Shown: positions 5,712-14,770 of the stretch, piece after piece
Layout of the letters: each line of letters starts with the position of its first letter
Position numbering within the stretch: the stretch's first letter is position 1
Assembly: GCA_005885035.1 (NCBI GenBank)
Contig: VAXZ01000057.1
Location: forward strand, 1-39,819
Reading direction: 5' to 3'
DNA length: 39,819 bases
Source of the DNA: Actinomycetota bacterium
Lineage (GTDB): Bacteria; Actinomycetota; UBA4738; HRBIN12
Position numbers and translations under genes: made by a program
The notes under the pieces: model-generated
Told to the model about the DNA's origin: nothing
The model's database searches: none
The model's input: the letters and a program-made list of their open reading frames with translations, nothing else

Positions 5712-8700
5712 ATGTCCTTCGTGCACCTCGATGTCCGCTCCTATTTCTCCTTGAAGGAAGGAGCGTTCGCCCCGGAGCAGCTGGCCGAGCAGGCAGCGGG
5801 TCTGGGGATGTCTGCGGTCGCGATGACCGATCGCAACGGTCTCTATGGGGCCGCCCGGTTCGTCTCGGCATGTCAACGCAACGGTGTGAAACCCATCCTC
5901 GGCGCTTCCCTCACCGTGCGTGCGCCCGCTCCGCCCCCTCGCGATGCCCACGTCGTGCTGCTGGCTGAGGACGACACCGGGTACGCGAACCTCTGCCGTC
6001 TCCTCACGGACGCCCAGCTGTTGGGCGAGCGCGGAGATCCGTGGGTCGCGACCGAGCAGATCTGTGCGCACGCGGCCGGGATGACCGTCCTGCTGGGCCC
6101 GCGGTCGCACCCGGGGCGGCTCGCCGTCGCCGGTCGCGTCGACGCCGCCGCGCGGCTGGCAGCGCCGTTCCGCGAAGCCTTCGGTCCCGATCGGTGCATC
6201 GTCGCCGTCGAGGATCGCCTGGAGGCCGGCTCGGCCACCGAGACCCGGACGATGCTCCGGTTCGCGGAGAAGCTCGACGCCGTCGCCGTCGCGACGAACC
6301 CGGTCCGGTACCTCGTGCCCGACGATGCGTTCCTGGCAGACGCGCTCGAGTGCATGCGGGCGATCGTGCCGGTCGCATCCAGCAACGTGACCCGGATGAA
6401 CGCGGAGGGATGGCTGAAGCCACCTGCCGAGATGCGCGCTCTCTTCGCCGAACGCCCCGATCTCTGCGATGCGACGCTCGAGGTCGCCGAGCGGTGCACG
6501 TTCGATCTCGGTCTGAAGCAGGTCCACTTCCCGGACTTCCCGATCCCCGGTGGTCGCTCCGCCGATGATGTGCTTGCCGACCGATGTTGGCGCGGCGTCC
6601 ACGAGCGCGGCATGAAGCAGGACGAGCGACTCCGAGATCGCCTGCATCACGAGCTCTTGATGATCCGGCAGATGGGATACGCGGCCTACTTCCTGACCGT
6701 TGCGGAGATCGTGGCGGACGTGAAGGCGATGGGGATCATGGCTGCATGCCGGGGGAGCGCGGCCGGGTCGCTCGTCTGTTACCTCACCGGGATCTCCGAC
6801 GTCGACGCGCTCCGGCACGACCTTGCGTTCGAACGGTTCCTGAACCCGATGCGCGATGAGCTCCCCGATGTCGATATCGACGTGGAGTCGGCCCGCCGCG
6901 AGGACGTCTACGACATGATCCTGTCTCGTCACGGGCAGGAACGCGCCGCGTGCGTCGCGATGATCGACACGTTCCGGGCGCGCGCAGCGATCCGGGAGGT
7001 TGGCAAGGCGATCGGTCTGCCCGAGGTCGAGGTCGGCATGGTCGCGAAGGCCTTCCCGCACATCTCGGCGCGGAACATCCGCGATGGCCTGGAACGCCTG
7101 CCCGAGCTTCACGGCATCAACCTGCCGATGCGGCAGCTGGAGCTGCTGTTCCGTGTCGCCGAGCGCCTCGACGGGTTCCCTCGGCACATCGCGCTGCACC
7201 CATGCGGGATCGTGCTGTCCTCGCACGACCTCGTAGACAGGGTGCCGCTCGAGCGCTCCGCCAACGGTCACCGGATGGCCCAGGCGGACAAGGACGACGT
7301 CGAGGAGCTGGGGTATCTCAAGCTCGACATCCTCGGGGTGCGGATGCTCTCGTCCATGCGTCATGCGCTCGACGAGATCGCCCGGACCACCGGGGAGAAG
7401 GTCGATCTGGACCGGATCGCGCTCGATGACCGTCCCACCTTCGACCTGATCCGCGCGTCGGACACGCTGGGGTGCTTCCAGATCGAATCGCCCGGTCAGC
7501 GAGAGCTGTTGCAGAAGCTGCAACCCGATCGGTGGGAGGACCTGATCGTCGACATCTCGCTGTTCCGCCCTGGCCCAGTGAAGTCCGACATGATCCGTCC
7601 GTACCTCTCGCGCCGGATGACCTTGGAGCAGCCGAGCTACATCCACCCGGGACTGCGGCCGGCCCTCCAGGAAACGTTCGGTGTGATCGTCTACCACGAA
7701 CAGGTGATGCGGACGCTCGCCGCGCTCGCCGGATATTCCTTAACCGAGGCCGACCACATCCGTCGACATCTCGACCGCGAGGATCTGCTGCCAGGGTTCC
7801 AGCGGGACTTCCTCGCGCGGGCGACCGCACGTGGGGTAACGCGGGAGGCCGCCGAGAAAACGTGGGACGCGGTTGCTCAGTTCGCCTCGTTCGGGTTCTG
7901 CAAGGCACACGCGGCCGCGTTCGCGGTCCCGACATACCGCTCGGCGTGGCTGAAGGCGAACTTTCCCGCGCAATTCCTTGCGGGCGTACTCACGCACGAC
8001 CCGGGGATGTATCCGCGTCGCATGATCCTGGACGACGTCCGGCGTCACGGCATCCCGATCCTGCCGCTCGACGTGAACCGCAGCGAACCGGAGTACGTGG
8101 TGGAGGAGGTTGGGTCGGTCGGGTCGCGGTCTCGCTGCGCCGTCGGCGCGGATGCGAACGCTGGGGAGGGTCGTGGGACGCGCGTCGGCGACGCGGCGCG
8201 TGCACCGGCCGAGCCGTCCGAGGAAGCTGTGTCATCCGCGCCGACGGCGCAGCGCGATCCACGACCCGACCAACGCTTCGCCATCCGCCTCGCCCTCCAG
8301 GACGTCCACGGGATCAGCGACGCCGAGATCCGGTCGATCCTGGAGGCACGCGCGGAGCGACCGTTCGGCGACGTCGGGGACTTCCTGCGTCGCACCACCG
8401 TGACGCGCCCGGTCGCAGAGGCGCTCGCGCACGCCGGCGGGTTCGATGCACTCATCGGATCGGGAACGAACCGCCGCGGGCACCTGTACGACGCGATCAC
8501 CGTGGATGCGCCGCGCGAGGGCGACCAGCTCACGCTCGCCGATGCCGTGGCGCCGGCGCATCGGTTCCCCGAGTACACGGATGCGGAGGTGGTGAGGGCC
8601 GAGCTGGAGGTGCTCGGCCTCGATGTCACTCGACACCTCGTGAGCTTCTTCGAACCGCTCCTCACCGATCTCGGGGTGACGCGGGCGAAGGATCTGCACC

Positions 8701-9074
8701 GGTGCCGTCAGGATGCCTGGGTGATGGTCGCGGGGGTCAAGATCGCTTCGCAGACGCCGGCGGTCCGGAGCGGTCAGCGGATCATCTTCGTGTCGCTCGA
8801 TGACGGCACCGGGCCGATCGAGGTGACGGTCTTCGAGTCGGTCCAACCCAAGGTCGCGAAGACCGTGTTCCATGCGTACGCGCTCGCGGTGTGGGGCCAG
8901 CTCCGGCGCACCGGTGTGAAGGGGATGAGCGTCACCGCGGAGGATGTCTGGGATCTCACGGAGCTCCATCGGGCTCGAGGCGACGGGCGGTTGCGCGAGG
9001 CGATGGCCGGGCCGACCGCGGTGAACGCGCCGGCCCGCCGGCTGTGGCACGCGAGCCCTGGGTCCGCCGGATGA
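5712..9074 (+). CDS. dnaE2: Error-prone DNA polymerase III alpha subunit, DnaE2 type
   Basis: 1120 aa. Order: PHP domain (1 to about 240), polymerase palm/fingers (about 290-800), helix-hairpin-helix region (QDVHGIS, about 860) and OB fold (VMVAGVKIASQTP to about 1070). Catalytic aspartates sit in LPDVDIDVES (Asp386, Asp388; also Asp390), and the third in LKLDILG (Asp539). The PHP motif is degenerate: HLDVRS replaces HxHS and TDRNG replaces TDHD, so metal-dependent proofreading by this domain is unlikely. The LexA box 18 nt upstream and overlap with dinB mark it as the SOS mutagenesis polymerase rather than the replicative one. Residues about 802-854 come from a palindromic DNA insertion (listed separately). 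The stop overlaps an ATG (ATGA, 9071) ahead of dinB. Confidence 0.92.
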   Translation: MSFVHLDVRSYFSLKEGAFAPEQLAEQAAGLGMSAVAMTDRNGLYGAARFVSACQRNGVKPILGASLTVRAPAPPPRDAHVVLLAEDDTGYANLCRLLTDAQLLGERGDPWVATEQICAHAAGMTVLLGPRSHPGRLAVAGRVDAAARLAAPFREAFGPDRCIVAVEDRLEAGSATETRTMLRFAEKLDAVAVATNPVRYLVPDDAFLADALECMRAIVPVASSNVTRMNAEGWLKPPAEMRALFAERPDLCDATLEVAERCTFDLGLKQVHFPDFPIPGGRSADDVLADRCWRGVHERGMKQDERLRDRLHHELLMIRQMGYAAYFLTVAEIVADVKAMGIMAACRGSAAGSLVCYLTGISDVDALRHDLAFERFLNPMRDELPDVDIDVESARREDVYDMILSRHGQERAACVAMIDTFRARAAIREVGKAIGLPEVEVGMVAKAFPHISARNIRDGLERLPELHGINLPMRQLELLFRVAERLDGFPRHIALHPCGIVLSSHDLVDRVPLERSANGHRMAQADKDDVEELGYLKLDILGVRMLSSMRHALDEIARTTGEKVDLDRIALDDRPTFDLIRASDTLGCFQIESPGQRELLQKLQPDRWEDLIVDISLFRPGPVKSDMIRPYLSRRMTLEQPSYIHPGLRPALQETFGVIVYHEQVMRTLAALAGYSLTEADHIRRHLDREDLLPGFQRDFLARATARGVTREAAEKTWDAVAQFASFGFCKAHAAAFAVPTYRSAWLKANFPAQFLAGVLTHDPGMYPRRMILDDVRRHGIPILPLDVNRSEPEYVVEEVGSVGSRSRCAVGADANAGEGRGTRVGDAARAPAEPSEEAVSSAPTAQRDPRPDQRFAIRLALQDVHGISDAEIRSILEARAERPFGDVGDFLRRTTVTRPVAEALAHAGGFDALIGSGTNRRGHLYDAITVDAPREGDQLTLADAVAPAHRFPEYTDAEVVRAELEVLGLDVTRHLVSFFEPLLTDLGVTRAKDLHRCRQDAWVMVAGVKIASQTPAVRSGQRIIFVSLDDGTGPIEVTVFESVQPKVAKTVFHAYALAVWGQLRRTGVKGMSVTAEDVWDLTELHRARGDGRLREAMAGPTAVNAPARRLWHASPGSAG
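8117..8271. repeat. In-frame palindromic insertion inside dnaE2
   Basis: Inner arms 8133-8154 and 8233-8254 are perfect 22-nt reverse complements. Outside them the complementarity continues with a few mismatches (8117-8130 against 8257-8271), giving arms of about 38 nt around a 78-nt centre. The element encodes a low-complexity Gly/Ala/Arg-rich stretch between SEPEYVVEE and RFAIRLALQDVHGIS, two blocks that are close together in ordinary DnaE2 proteins. The reading frame stays open. It resembles a small palindromic mobile element tolerated in a surface linker. Confidence 0.8.
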
Positions 9075-9100
9075 TCTGGCCGGCGGTAGCGTGGGCATCC

Positions 9101-10240
9101 ATGGCCAGGCCGTCCGAGCCGATCCTGCACGTCGACCTCGACGCCTTCTACGCGAGCGTCGAGGTGTTGAAGGATCCGTCGCTCCGCGGGAAGCCCGTGA
9201 TCGTCGGCGGGACCGGCTCCCGCGGCGTGGTCACGAGCGCGTCGTACGAAGCACGACGTTCGGGCGTGCACTCGGCCATGCCCTCGGTCCGCGCTCGAAG
9301 GTTGTGCCCCGAGGGCATCTTCCTCCCGCCGGACTTCGAGGCGTACCGCGTGCATTCCAACCGCTTCCGCGAGGTGATGCTGTCGTTCACGCCGCTCGTG
9401 GAGCCCATCTCGCTCGACGAGGCCTTCCTGGACGTCGGGGGAGCGACCCGGCTCTTCGGGGAGCCGCGCGAGGTCGCCGGGAAGATGCGCGACGCCGTCC
9501 TGGAGGGTGTCGGGGTGACATGCTCGGCGGGCGTCGCGTCCACGAAGTTCGTCGCGAAGCTCGCGTCAGCTCACTGCAAGCCCGACGGTCTCCTGCACGT
9601 GCCTGCGACCCAGGCCATCGGCTTCCTCGAGCCGCTGCCGGTCGGACGGCTGTCTCGGCATCTCACCCAGCTCGCCCACGGCCTGGACGAACGCGAGGTG
9701 ATCCCCTACGAGGCGCCCAAGTCGATCGGTCACGAAGAGACCTTCGACCGCGATCTGGACGACGACGGGGAGATCTTGCGCGAGCTCCTGCATCTGTCCG
9801 GTCGGGTCGCCGCGCGGCTCCGCGAGGACGGGTACCGCGCGCACACGGTGACGCTCAAGGCGCGCCTGGCGAACTTCACGACGCTCACCCGGTCGCGCAC
9901 CGTCCGCGACCCAACGGATGTCGGCGCCGATCTGTACCAGGTTGCCGGCGAGCTCTATCGGGCGCTCCCCGGAACGGGACGCCGCATCCGTCTGCTGGGC
10001 GTGCAGGCGAGCGGGCTCGTGCGGGCCGGCGCTGAGCAGCTCGCGCTGCTCCGCGCCGGCCGCTGGGACGACGTGGAGCGGACGCTCGATCGGATCGAGC
10101 GGCGATTCGGCAGGGGCTCGGCGACCCAAGCGACCTTGCTCGACCGGGATCGCGGGCGGCCGCGGTCTCCCGCGGCCGCCCGCGATCCCACCCTGGATCC
10201 AGGGTTCCGCGGTTCCGGGGAGCCTCCCTATAATCGGTGA
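9101..10240 (+). CDS. dinB: Y-family DNA polymerase IV
   Basis: 379 aa from ATG 9101. Catalytic motifs HVDLDAFYASVE (N-terminal) and SLDEAFLDV are intact. The little-finger domain ends near AEQLALL, a plausible beta-clamp-binding motif (QLxL-type). An earlier in-frame ATG at 9071 overlaps the dnaE2 stop (ATGA) and would add 10 residues by coupled translation. I prefer 9101 because TAGCGT at 9087-9092 is placed 8 nt before it like a leaderless -10 and because family N-termini begin close to here. Together with dnaE2 it forms an SOS polymerase pair, in the position ImuB takes in mycobacteria. The last roughly 30 residues (after ATLLDRD) are encoded by a hairpin and nearby palindromes and look like a read-through tail. 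Confidence 0.9.
   Translation: MARPSEPILHVDLDAFYASVEVLKDPSLRGKPVIVGGTGSRGVVTSASYEARRSGVHSAMPSVRARRLCPEGIFLPPDFEAYRVHSNRFREVMLSFTPLVEPISLDEAFLDVGGATRLFGEPREVAGKMRDAVLEGVGVTCSAGVASTKFVAKLASAHCKPDGLLHVPATQAIGFLEPLPVGRLSRHLTQLAHGLDEREVIPYEAPKSIGHEETFDRDLDDDGEILRELLHLSGRVAARLREDGYRAHTVTLKARLANFTTLTRSRTVRDPTDVGADLYQVAGELYRALPGTGRRIRLLGVQASGLVRAGAEQLALLRAGRWDDVERTLDRIERRFGRGSATQATLLDRDRGRPRSPAAARDPTLDPGFRGSGEPPYNR
10146..10189 (+). terminator. 20-bp perfect hairpin inside the dinB 3' end
   Basis: Arms 10146-10165 and 10170-10189 are perfect 20-nt reverse complements with a TCTC loop. A second 14-nt palindrome (CCCTGGATCCAGGG, 10191-10204) follows directly. No stop codon occurs before it, so the dinB frame passes through the hairpin and ends at 10240. 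It probably terminates the dnaE2-dinB transcript although it lies in the coding frame. Confidence 0.65.
10229..10234 (+). promoter_or_regulatory. -10 element for DUF3040 gene
   Basis: Consensus TATAAT at 10229-10234, with a weak TTCCGC at 10205-10210 (18-nt spacer). It lies 41 nt before the DUF3040 start and overlaps the dinB 3' end. Confidence 0.6.
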
Positions 10241-10275
10241 TGGCGGTCGGATCCCCCACGACCGGAGGTCACGGG

Positions 10276-10629
10276 ATGCCACTCAACGATCACGAACAGC
10301 GCATCCTCGATGAGATCGAGCGACGCCTCGCTGAAGACGACCCGAATTTCGTCGAGCAGGTGGGGCGGACCGATCTCTATACGCATCACACGCGCGGGAT
10401 CCGGCTCGCGGCTGTCGGGTTCCTGCTGGGATGCGCCTTGCTGCTTCTGATCTGGGTGTCCATCTGGATCCCGCTCATCGGCTTCGCCGTGATGGTGTCC
10501 TCAGCGCTGCTGATCTACCGCTACCTCGGGCAGCTCGGTCGCGACCAGATCCGCGCGATGCAGGAGGAGGGCGCGTTCTCCATGACCGGGCTCATCGGGC
10601 GGATCGCCGCGCGGTTCCGACGCTCCTGA
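10276..10629 (+). CDS. DUF3040 small membrane protein
   Basis: 117 aa. The N-terminus MPLNDHEQRILDEIERRLAE is the DUF3040 signature, followed by two adjacent transmembrane helices (about residues 45-90) and a basic C-terminus. DUF3040 is an actinobacterial family often encoded near dinB and the mraZ/dcw region; its function is unknown. ATG 10276 is preferred over an upstream in-frame ATG at 10237 because GGAGG (10264-10268) is spaced 7 nt from it and because the family begins at MPL. Confidence 0.88.
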   Translation: MPLNDHEQRILDEIERRLAEDDPNFVEQVGRTDLYTHHTRGIRLAAVGFLLGCALLLLIWVSIWIPLIGFAVMVSSALLIYRYLGQLGRDQIRAMQEEGAFSMTGLIGRIAARFRRS

Positions 10630-10852
10630 CGCGTCGTCCCTCGGGGCGTGACGGTCTAGCTCGAGGGGATGATTTCTCACACGTCACTAGCTCGACGGTT
10701 GCCACACTCACGCGTCGAGGTGTACAACGAGCGCTCTTCCTCGGGCGCTGACCGTCAGGCCGGAAAGCAGAACGCTTCCCCGTCCGATCCGACGGCCCGC
10801 CCATGTTTCGGTGGTCGGGTCGGAGAGAGGAACCGAAGGGGCGTACATCTGC

Positions 10853-11335
10853 ATGGAGGGGTTCACCGCTCATCAAGCGTGCAAATTCACGGGATGCTCG
10901 TCACGCCAGCTCCGCTATTGGGACCAGATCGGACTGGTGGAACCGTCGGTCCAAGGAACGGGCGGTCGCCCAGGTGTGCCGCGTCTGTACTCGTTCCGCG
11001 ACCTCGTGGCGCTCCGCGTCGTGCGGTCCCTCATCGACGGCGGGATGTCGTTGCAGCGGGTGCGACGGTCGTGGGAGTTCCTCAACAAGAAGGCGGGTCT
11101 GGACCGACATCTGTCGGAGGTCCGGCTGGTCACCGATGGACAGTCGATCTTCAAGATCTGCCGTCGCGACGGGGAGGTGATGGACGCCCTGAAGGACGGG
11201 CAGATGGCGTTCTTCGTCGCGATCGACGACATCGCGACCTCAGTGCACACCGATGTGCGTTCCTTCGAAGAGGATCGGGAGCGGTTCGTCCGGGGGTTGC
11301 GCGAGGCTGCGGCCCACACGGCGACCGGCTCTTGA
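10853..11335 (+). CDS. MerR-type transcriptional regulator
   Basis: 160 aa. Residues about 5-75 form a MerR winged helix-turn-helix: FTAHQACKFTGCSSRQLRYWDQIGLV, a wing with GRPGVPRLYSFRDLVAL, and a following helix SLIDGGMSLQRVR. The C-terminal half has no recognised ligand-binding or Cys-metal motif. The target is not evident: the upstream 220-nt region shows no clear MerR-type 19-bp spaced promoter. ATG 10853 is used; an in-frame GTG at 10811 is an alternative. It converges with the transglutaminase gene (4-nt gap). The region 10630-10852 holds only a 9-nt direct repeat CTAGCTCGA (10656, 10687). Confidence 0.8.
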   Translation: MEGFTAHQACKFTGCSSRQLRYWDQIGLVEPSVQGTGGRPGVPRLYSFRDLVALRVVRSLIDGGMSLQRVRRSWEFLNKKAGLDRHLSEVRLVTDGQSIFKICRRDGEVMDALKDGQMAFFVAIDDIATSVHTDVRSFEEDRERFVRGLREAAAHTATGS

Positions 11336-11339
11336 TCGC

Positions 11340-13583
11340 TCAGTCGCGTCGGTAGATACCGAACAACCTGCGTCGCAGTGGCGTCGAGCGCCGCAGATCC
11401 CGGATGACCTGGTCGGCATCCGCGGCCGCATCCATCGCGTCGTCGTCGCTGGGCGCGCGGGATGCGTACGCGGCGCGGACCACGGTGCCGGTCAATCGTT
11501 CGAGCTGCCCGTCGACCAGGAGCTCCGTTGCCTCGACCCGTCGGCCGTACTCGAGCGGGGTCTCACCCAGCCCACGACCGAATCCGAGATCGGCTGCGCG
11601 CTCCGAGAACACGTCGTACGTCGCCAGGATCAGCGCGCGTGGTTCGCGCGCGTCATGGAGCTTGCGACGGCGTCGGAACCAATGGACGAGGGGGATCCCG
11701 GCCAGCACCAGGGCCGCGGCGACCGCGAGCCAGGCCACGGCCTCTCTCAGCGGCACCTTCTTGGGTGCGGAGAACGATGTCCCTGGACTGAGCGGCCTGT
11801 TGTTGAAGTTGCCAACCGCTCCTTCTCTTCCTTTGACGGTCGTGCCCCCGCGGCTGCCGCCATGCTTCTTGGTCGCTCCTCCTCGTGAGCACTTCCCTGT
11901 TGACGCCTCGCAGTTCCTCCCGGAAGAAGGCGAGCTCATGTACGTCTCCATCGCCGGGTTGGTCTTCCCGGGGGTGGGTTCGAACGGAAGCCACCCGTAG
12001 CCTTGGAACGGGACCTCGACCCAGGCGTGCAGATCCGTGGTCATGACGCTCCAGGTGTTGTTCGTGATCTGGGTCCCGGACGCGTATCCCATGGCCACCC
12101 GGGCCGGGATGTGCAGCGAACGCAACATCACGGCCATCGCGCTGGCGAACTGCTGACAGAAGCCGCTCTTCCCCTTCAGCAGGAAGTCCGAGAGCCCCTG
12201 CATCGTGGGCGCGTACGAGACCGTCGTGTCGTAGTGATAAACCGCCAGGTCGGTTAGGTGCCGTTGGATCGACATCACCCGGTCGAAGACGGTCGTGTCG
12301 CTGCGGGTCCACTGCTCGGCGAGGTCCGTGATAACCCGTGGGATGGCTCCCGGGAGTTTCGTCTCGTCCGGATATTGCACCGCCGAGCCGACCGGGGTCC
12401 CTTCGAGATCGACCGCGCTCGGCGTCGGGTAGACCGACTGGACGGCGTAGGTCGCCCCCTGGTCGGGCGGCTCGGCGACGGTCATGGTTTGTGAACGCGC
12501 GAACCACGTGACCGAGTCATCCGCCTGCTCCAACGCGCTGGGCTCGTAGGCGATCGGCAGCCAGGGATAGCCCAGGTCGTGGGTCACGATGAACCGCTCC
12601 GTGATGGTCGTGCCCTCCAGGCCCGTCGCGAGCTGCTGTCCTTCTTGAACCGCCGCCCCCTGTTCGATGGCCTGCGACCACTGCCCGGTGTCGTCGAGCA
12701 CGTCGAGACCGACCATCCGCCAGTACGCGGGTTGGTCGGACTGGACCTGGAAGACCTCGACGGGATCGCTCTGGTTGAGGACGGCTCCGATCTCCACGAG
12801 CGGACTGACGTGGACCCGTGAGTCGGCGTTGATGGATGACAGATCGAACACTGCCTTCGAGCCGAACCCCGGCACGAAGATGGGTGCCAGCGCGGCGAGC
12901 ACGACGGCACCGGCGCCGATCCTGCGCGCGCCCCGCCCAGCGGATGGCAACAGCCGATTCCTCGCGCCCGGGGGACTCCAGACCGGCCCCCACCCGTGGA
13001 TCCGTCGGAGCGAGTCGGCGAACACGACGGCGAGCGCCGCGATCAGGAAGAGCACGCCGTAGACAGGCTTGATCACGCCGTGGAGCACGGTGTCGGCGAA
13101 CGCGACCAGCGCGACCGGCGGCACGAGCGAGAGGAGCGGGCTGCCTGCACGGAACGCGAGCGCGAAGCAGGAGAAGACCGCGGCCCAGACGGCGGTGATC
13201 GCCGCGAGCATGAGGGAGTCGTTGGCGGGCGCCGGCGAGATCTGGATGCGGGCTTCCTCGCCGACCTGCGAGGCAGCATGGGCCATGTGGCGGAGGGTCT
13301 CGAGGGTCGGGGCTCCGAACCAGGTGGTTGCCGGGAAGACGACGATCCCGACCGCGACCACTAGCAGCACCCCACTCACGGCGGTGGCAAGGAGCAAGCT
13401 CCGGCGCTCGAACGCCCATGCCACCAGGGCCGAGGAGACGCTCACCAGGAGCAGGCGATACGTCGCCCCGTGCCCGATGAACACGCGTCCGAACGCGAAC
13501 CCAACGGCGAGCGCGATCAACTCGATCGCGATCAGTGCCGTCAGACGCTGGATGCGAGCAGTCGTTCCCGCGGTACGTGCCAT
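11340..13583 (-). CDS. TgpA-type membrane transglutaminase-like protein
   Basis: 747 aa. The N-terminal half has about six to seven membrane helices (TgpA_N type). A periplasm-facing region follows, then a transglutaminase core with GFCQQFASAMAVML (catalytic Cys) and DLHAWVEVPFQGYGWLPFEPTPG (His; the acidic position is Glu rather than the usual Asp). One more membrane helix follows (about residues 610-630) and a cytoplasmic DUF4129 tail (RALILATYDVFSERAADLG). Such proteins occur with MoxR and DUF58 partners, as here; their physiological substrate is not settled. The start at ATG 13583 follows GAAGGA closely; a longer GTG start at 13628 would lie further into the DUF58 gene. Last gene of a three-gene operon, overlapping DUF58 by 43 nt. 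Confidence 0.88.
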   Translation of the reverse strand: MARTAGTTARIQRLTALIAIELIALAVGFAFGRVFIGHGATYRLLLVSVSSALVAWAFERRSLLLATAVSGVLLVVAVGIVVFPATTWFGAPTLETLRHMAHAASQVGEEARIQISPAPANDSLMLAAITAVWAAVFSCFALAFRAGSPLLSLVPPVALVAFADTVLHGVIKPVYGVLFLIAALAVVFADSLRRIHGWGPVWSPPGARNRLLPSAGRGARRIGAGAVVLAALAPIFVPGFGSKAVFDLSSINADSRVHVSPLVEIGAVLNQSDPVEVFQVQSDQPAYWRMVGLDVLDDTGQWSQAIEQGAAVQEGQQLATGLEGTTITERFIVTHDLGYPWLPIAYEPSALEQADDSVTWFARSQTMTVAEPPDQGATYAVQSVYPTPSAVDLEGTPVGSAVQYPDETKLPGAIPRVITDLAEQWTRSDTTVFDRVMSIQRHLTDLAVYHYDTTVSYAPTMQGLSDFLLKGKSGFCQQFASAMAVMLRSLHIPARVAMGYASGTQITNNTWSVMTTDLHAWVEVPFQGYGWLPFEPTPGKTNPAMETYMSSPSSGRNCEASTGKCSRGGATKKHGGSRGGTTVKGREGAVGNFNNRPLSPGTSFSAPKKVPLREAVAWLAVAAALVLAGIPLVHWFRRRRKLHDAREPRALILATYDVFSERAADLGFGRGLGETPLEYGRRVEATELLVDGQLERLTGTVVRAAYASRAPSDDDAMDAAADADQVIRDLRRSTPLRRRLFGIYRRD

Positions 13584-14770
13584 CGTTCCTTCAACTTCGT
13601 CGACGGGGTCAAGACGAGACAGTCCCAACCGGCCCGGGTCAGCGCGAGCCTTGCTTCGGTCGAGCGGGCCTCCAACTGGGTGCGGCGGCTGGCCGGGGCG
13701 GTCGCCGGCTCGACGGGATGGATCAAGATCGCGAGCTTGGGGCCGAACCCCGAGCCGGATCGGATGAGTTGCGGCAGTTCCTGTGGTGCCGGCGGCGCGG
13801 CGATGAACACGAGCGAGGCGTCGGCCGACGCCGCGCCCCGAAGGGTGGTCAGGGCGCTCGAGAGCGACGGCCCCTTGCCGTGGCTGACGCCCGCGAGCGC
13901 GTCGAGATACCGCTCCTCCGACAGGGCGATCGCGGGTGTGTCAGCGGTTCCGAACCGCAGCCCGAACCCGTTCCGCGCCAGGAGGGCCCCCACGCTCGCC
14001 GCGCAGGAGACCGCGCGCTCGAACGCCGCCGCGTGCGACCGGCCGAGAGCCGCTTCGCGGTTGTCGAGGAAGACCAACCCGTTCGCACGTTTGCTGGTCT
14101 CGTTCTGCCTGATCATGAGCTCGCCCGTACGGGCGACCGAGGGCCAGTGGATCCGTCGGAGGTCGTCGCCTTCTTGATACGAGCGCATCGTGAAGTACTC
14201 CTCGCCCGTGCGGAGGAGCTGCCGCGCGCGGGCCGCTCCCGCGTTCGGACTCGTCGCTGCGTCCGGCGGGGTCGAGAGATCCTCGATCTCTGGTGTCACC
14301 AGCAGTTCGTCCCGGTTCTCGACGACCAGCCGTTTCCGGCGGAGGCCGAAGGCATCGGTGATGTCGATCGTCAACGGCCCGATCCGGTATCGCCCGCGCA
14401 CCTGCGGGAGGATCGAGTAGGAGACCCGTTGTGCCCTTCGGCCGGGCACGCTCGCGACCACCAACCGGGCGGAACGCCCGAGGGTCGGGGGAAGTTGGTC
14501 CTCGAGCATCAGGAACGAGCTCGGCGCGGTCGAACGGTTCTCGACGTCGAGTTGCACCGTCAACCTCGTTCCCGGCCGAACCCGCACGTCAGACAGACGC
14601 CGACGGACCGACACGCGTCGTTCGGTCCAACGGAGGAAGAACCCCGCGACGATAGGGAGCAGCACGAACCCGATGCCGACGACCTCGAGGCCCGCCGAAC
14701 CGATCAACCGGGCGACGAGCCACATCGCGACACCCGCCACGCAGACGGTCACCCCGCGCGGCGTGAACAT
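13541..14770 (-). CDS. DUF58 domain protein (MoxR partner)
   Basis: 409 aa. Two N-terminal membrane helices (about 7-48), then a beta-rich region, then the DUF58 core with EGDDLRRIHWPSVARTGELM near residue 200 and a von Willebrand-like fold C-terminal to it. DUF58 proteins are encoded with MoxR ATPases and transglutaminase-like proteins and are thought to act together at the membrane; the exact process is not defined. ATG 14770 begins directly after the moxR stop (14771-14773), with no gap. This layout, plus the 43-nt overlap with the transglutaminase gene, indicates one transcript. Confidence 0.9.
   Translation of the reverse strand: MFTPRGVTVCVAGVAMWLVARLIGSAGLEVVGIGFVLLPIVAGFFLRWTERRVSVRRRLSDVRVRPGTRLTVQLDVENRSTAPSSFLMLEDQLPPTLGRSARLVVASVPGRRAQRVSYSILPQVRGRYRIGPLTIDITDAFGLRRKRLVVENRDELLVTPEIEDLSTPPDAATSPNAGAARARQLLRTGEEYFTMRSYQEGDDLRRIHWPSVARTGELMIRQNETSKRANGLVFLDNREAALGRSHAAAFERAVSCAASVGALLARNGFGLRFGTADTPAIALSEERYLDALAGVSHGKGPSLSSALTTLRGAASADASLVFIAAPPAPQELPQLIRSGSGFGPKLAILIHPVEPATAPASRRTQLEARSTEARLALTRAGWDCLVLTPSTKLKERWHVPRERLLASSV

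Noticed and set aside
5481-7697. Very long antisense reading frame (738 codons) across udgX and dnaE2, and similar ones opposite sqdB, murE-murF and ileS
   Set aside because: They are codon-shadow frames expected at this GC content; their products show low-complexity Arg/His/Asp patterns without domains, while the opposite strand holds clear families.
10656-10695. Direct repeat CTAGCTCGA before the MerR gene
   Set aside because: Only 9 nt, two copies, no promoter elements in register; noted but not supported as an operator.
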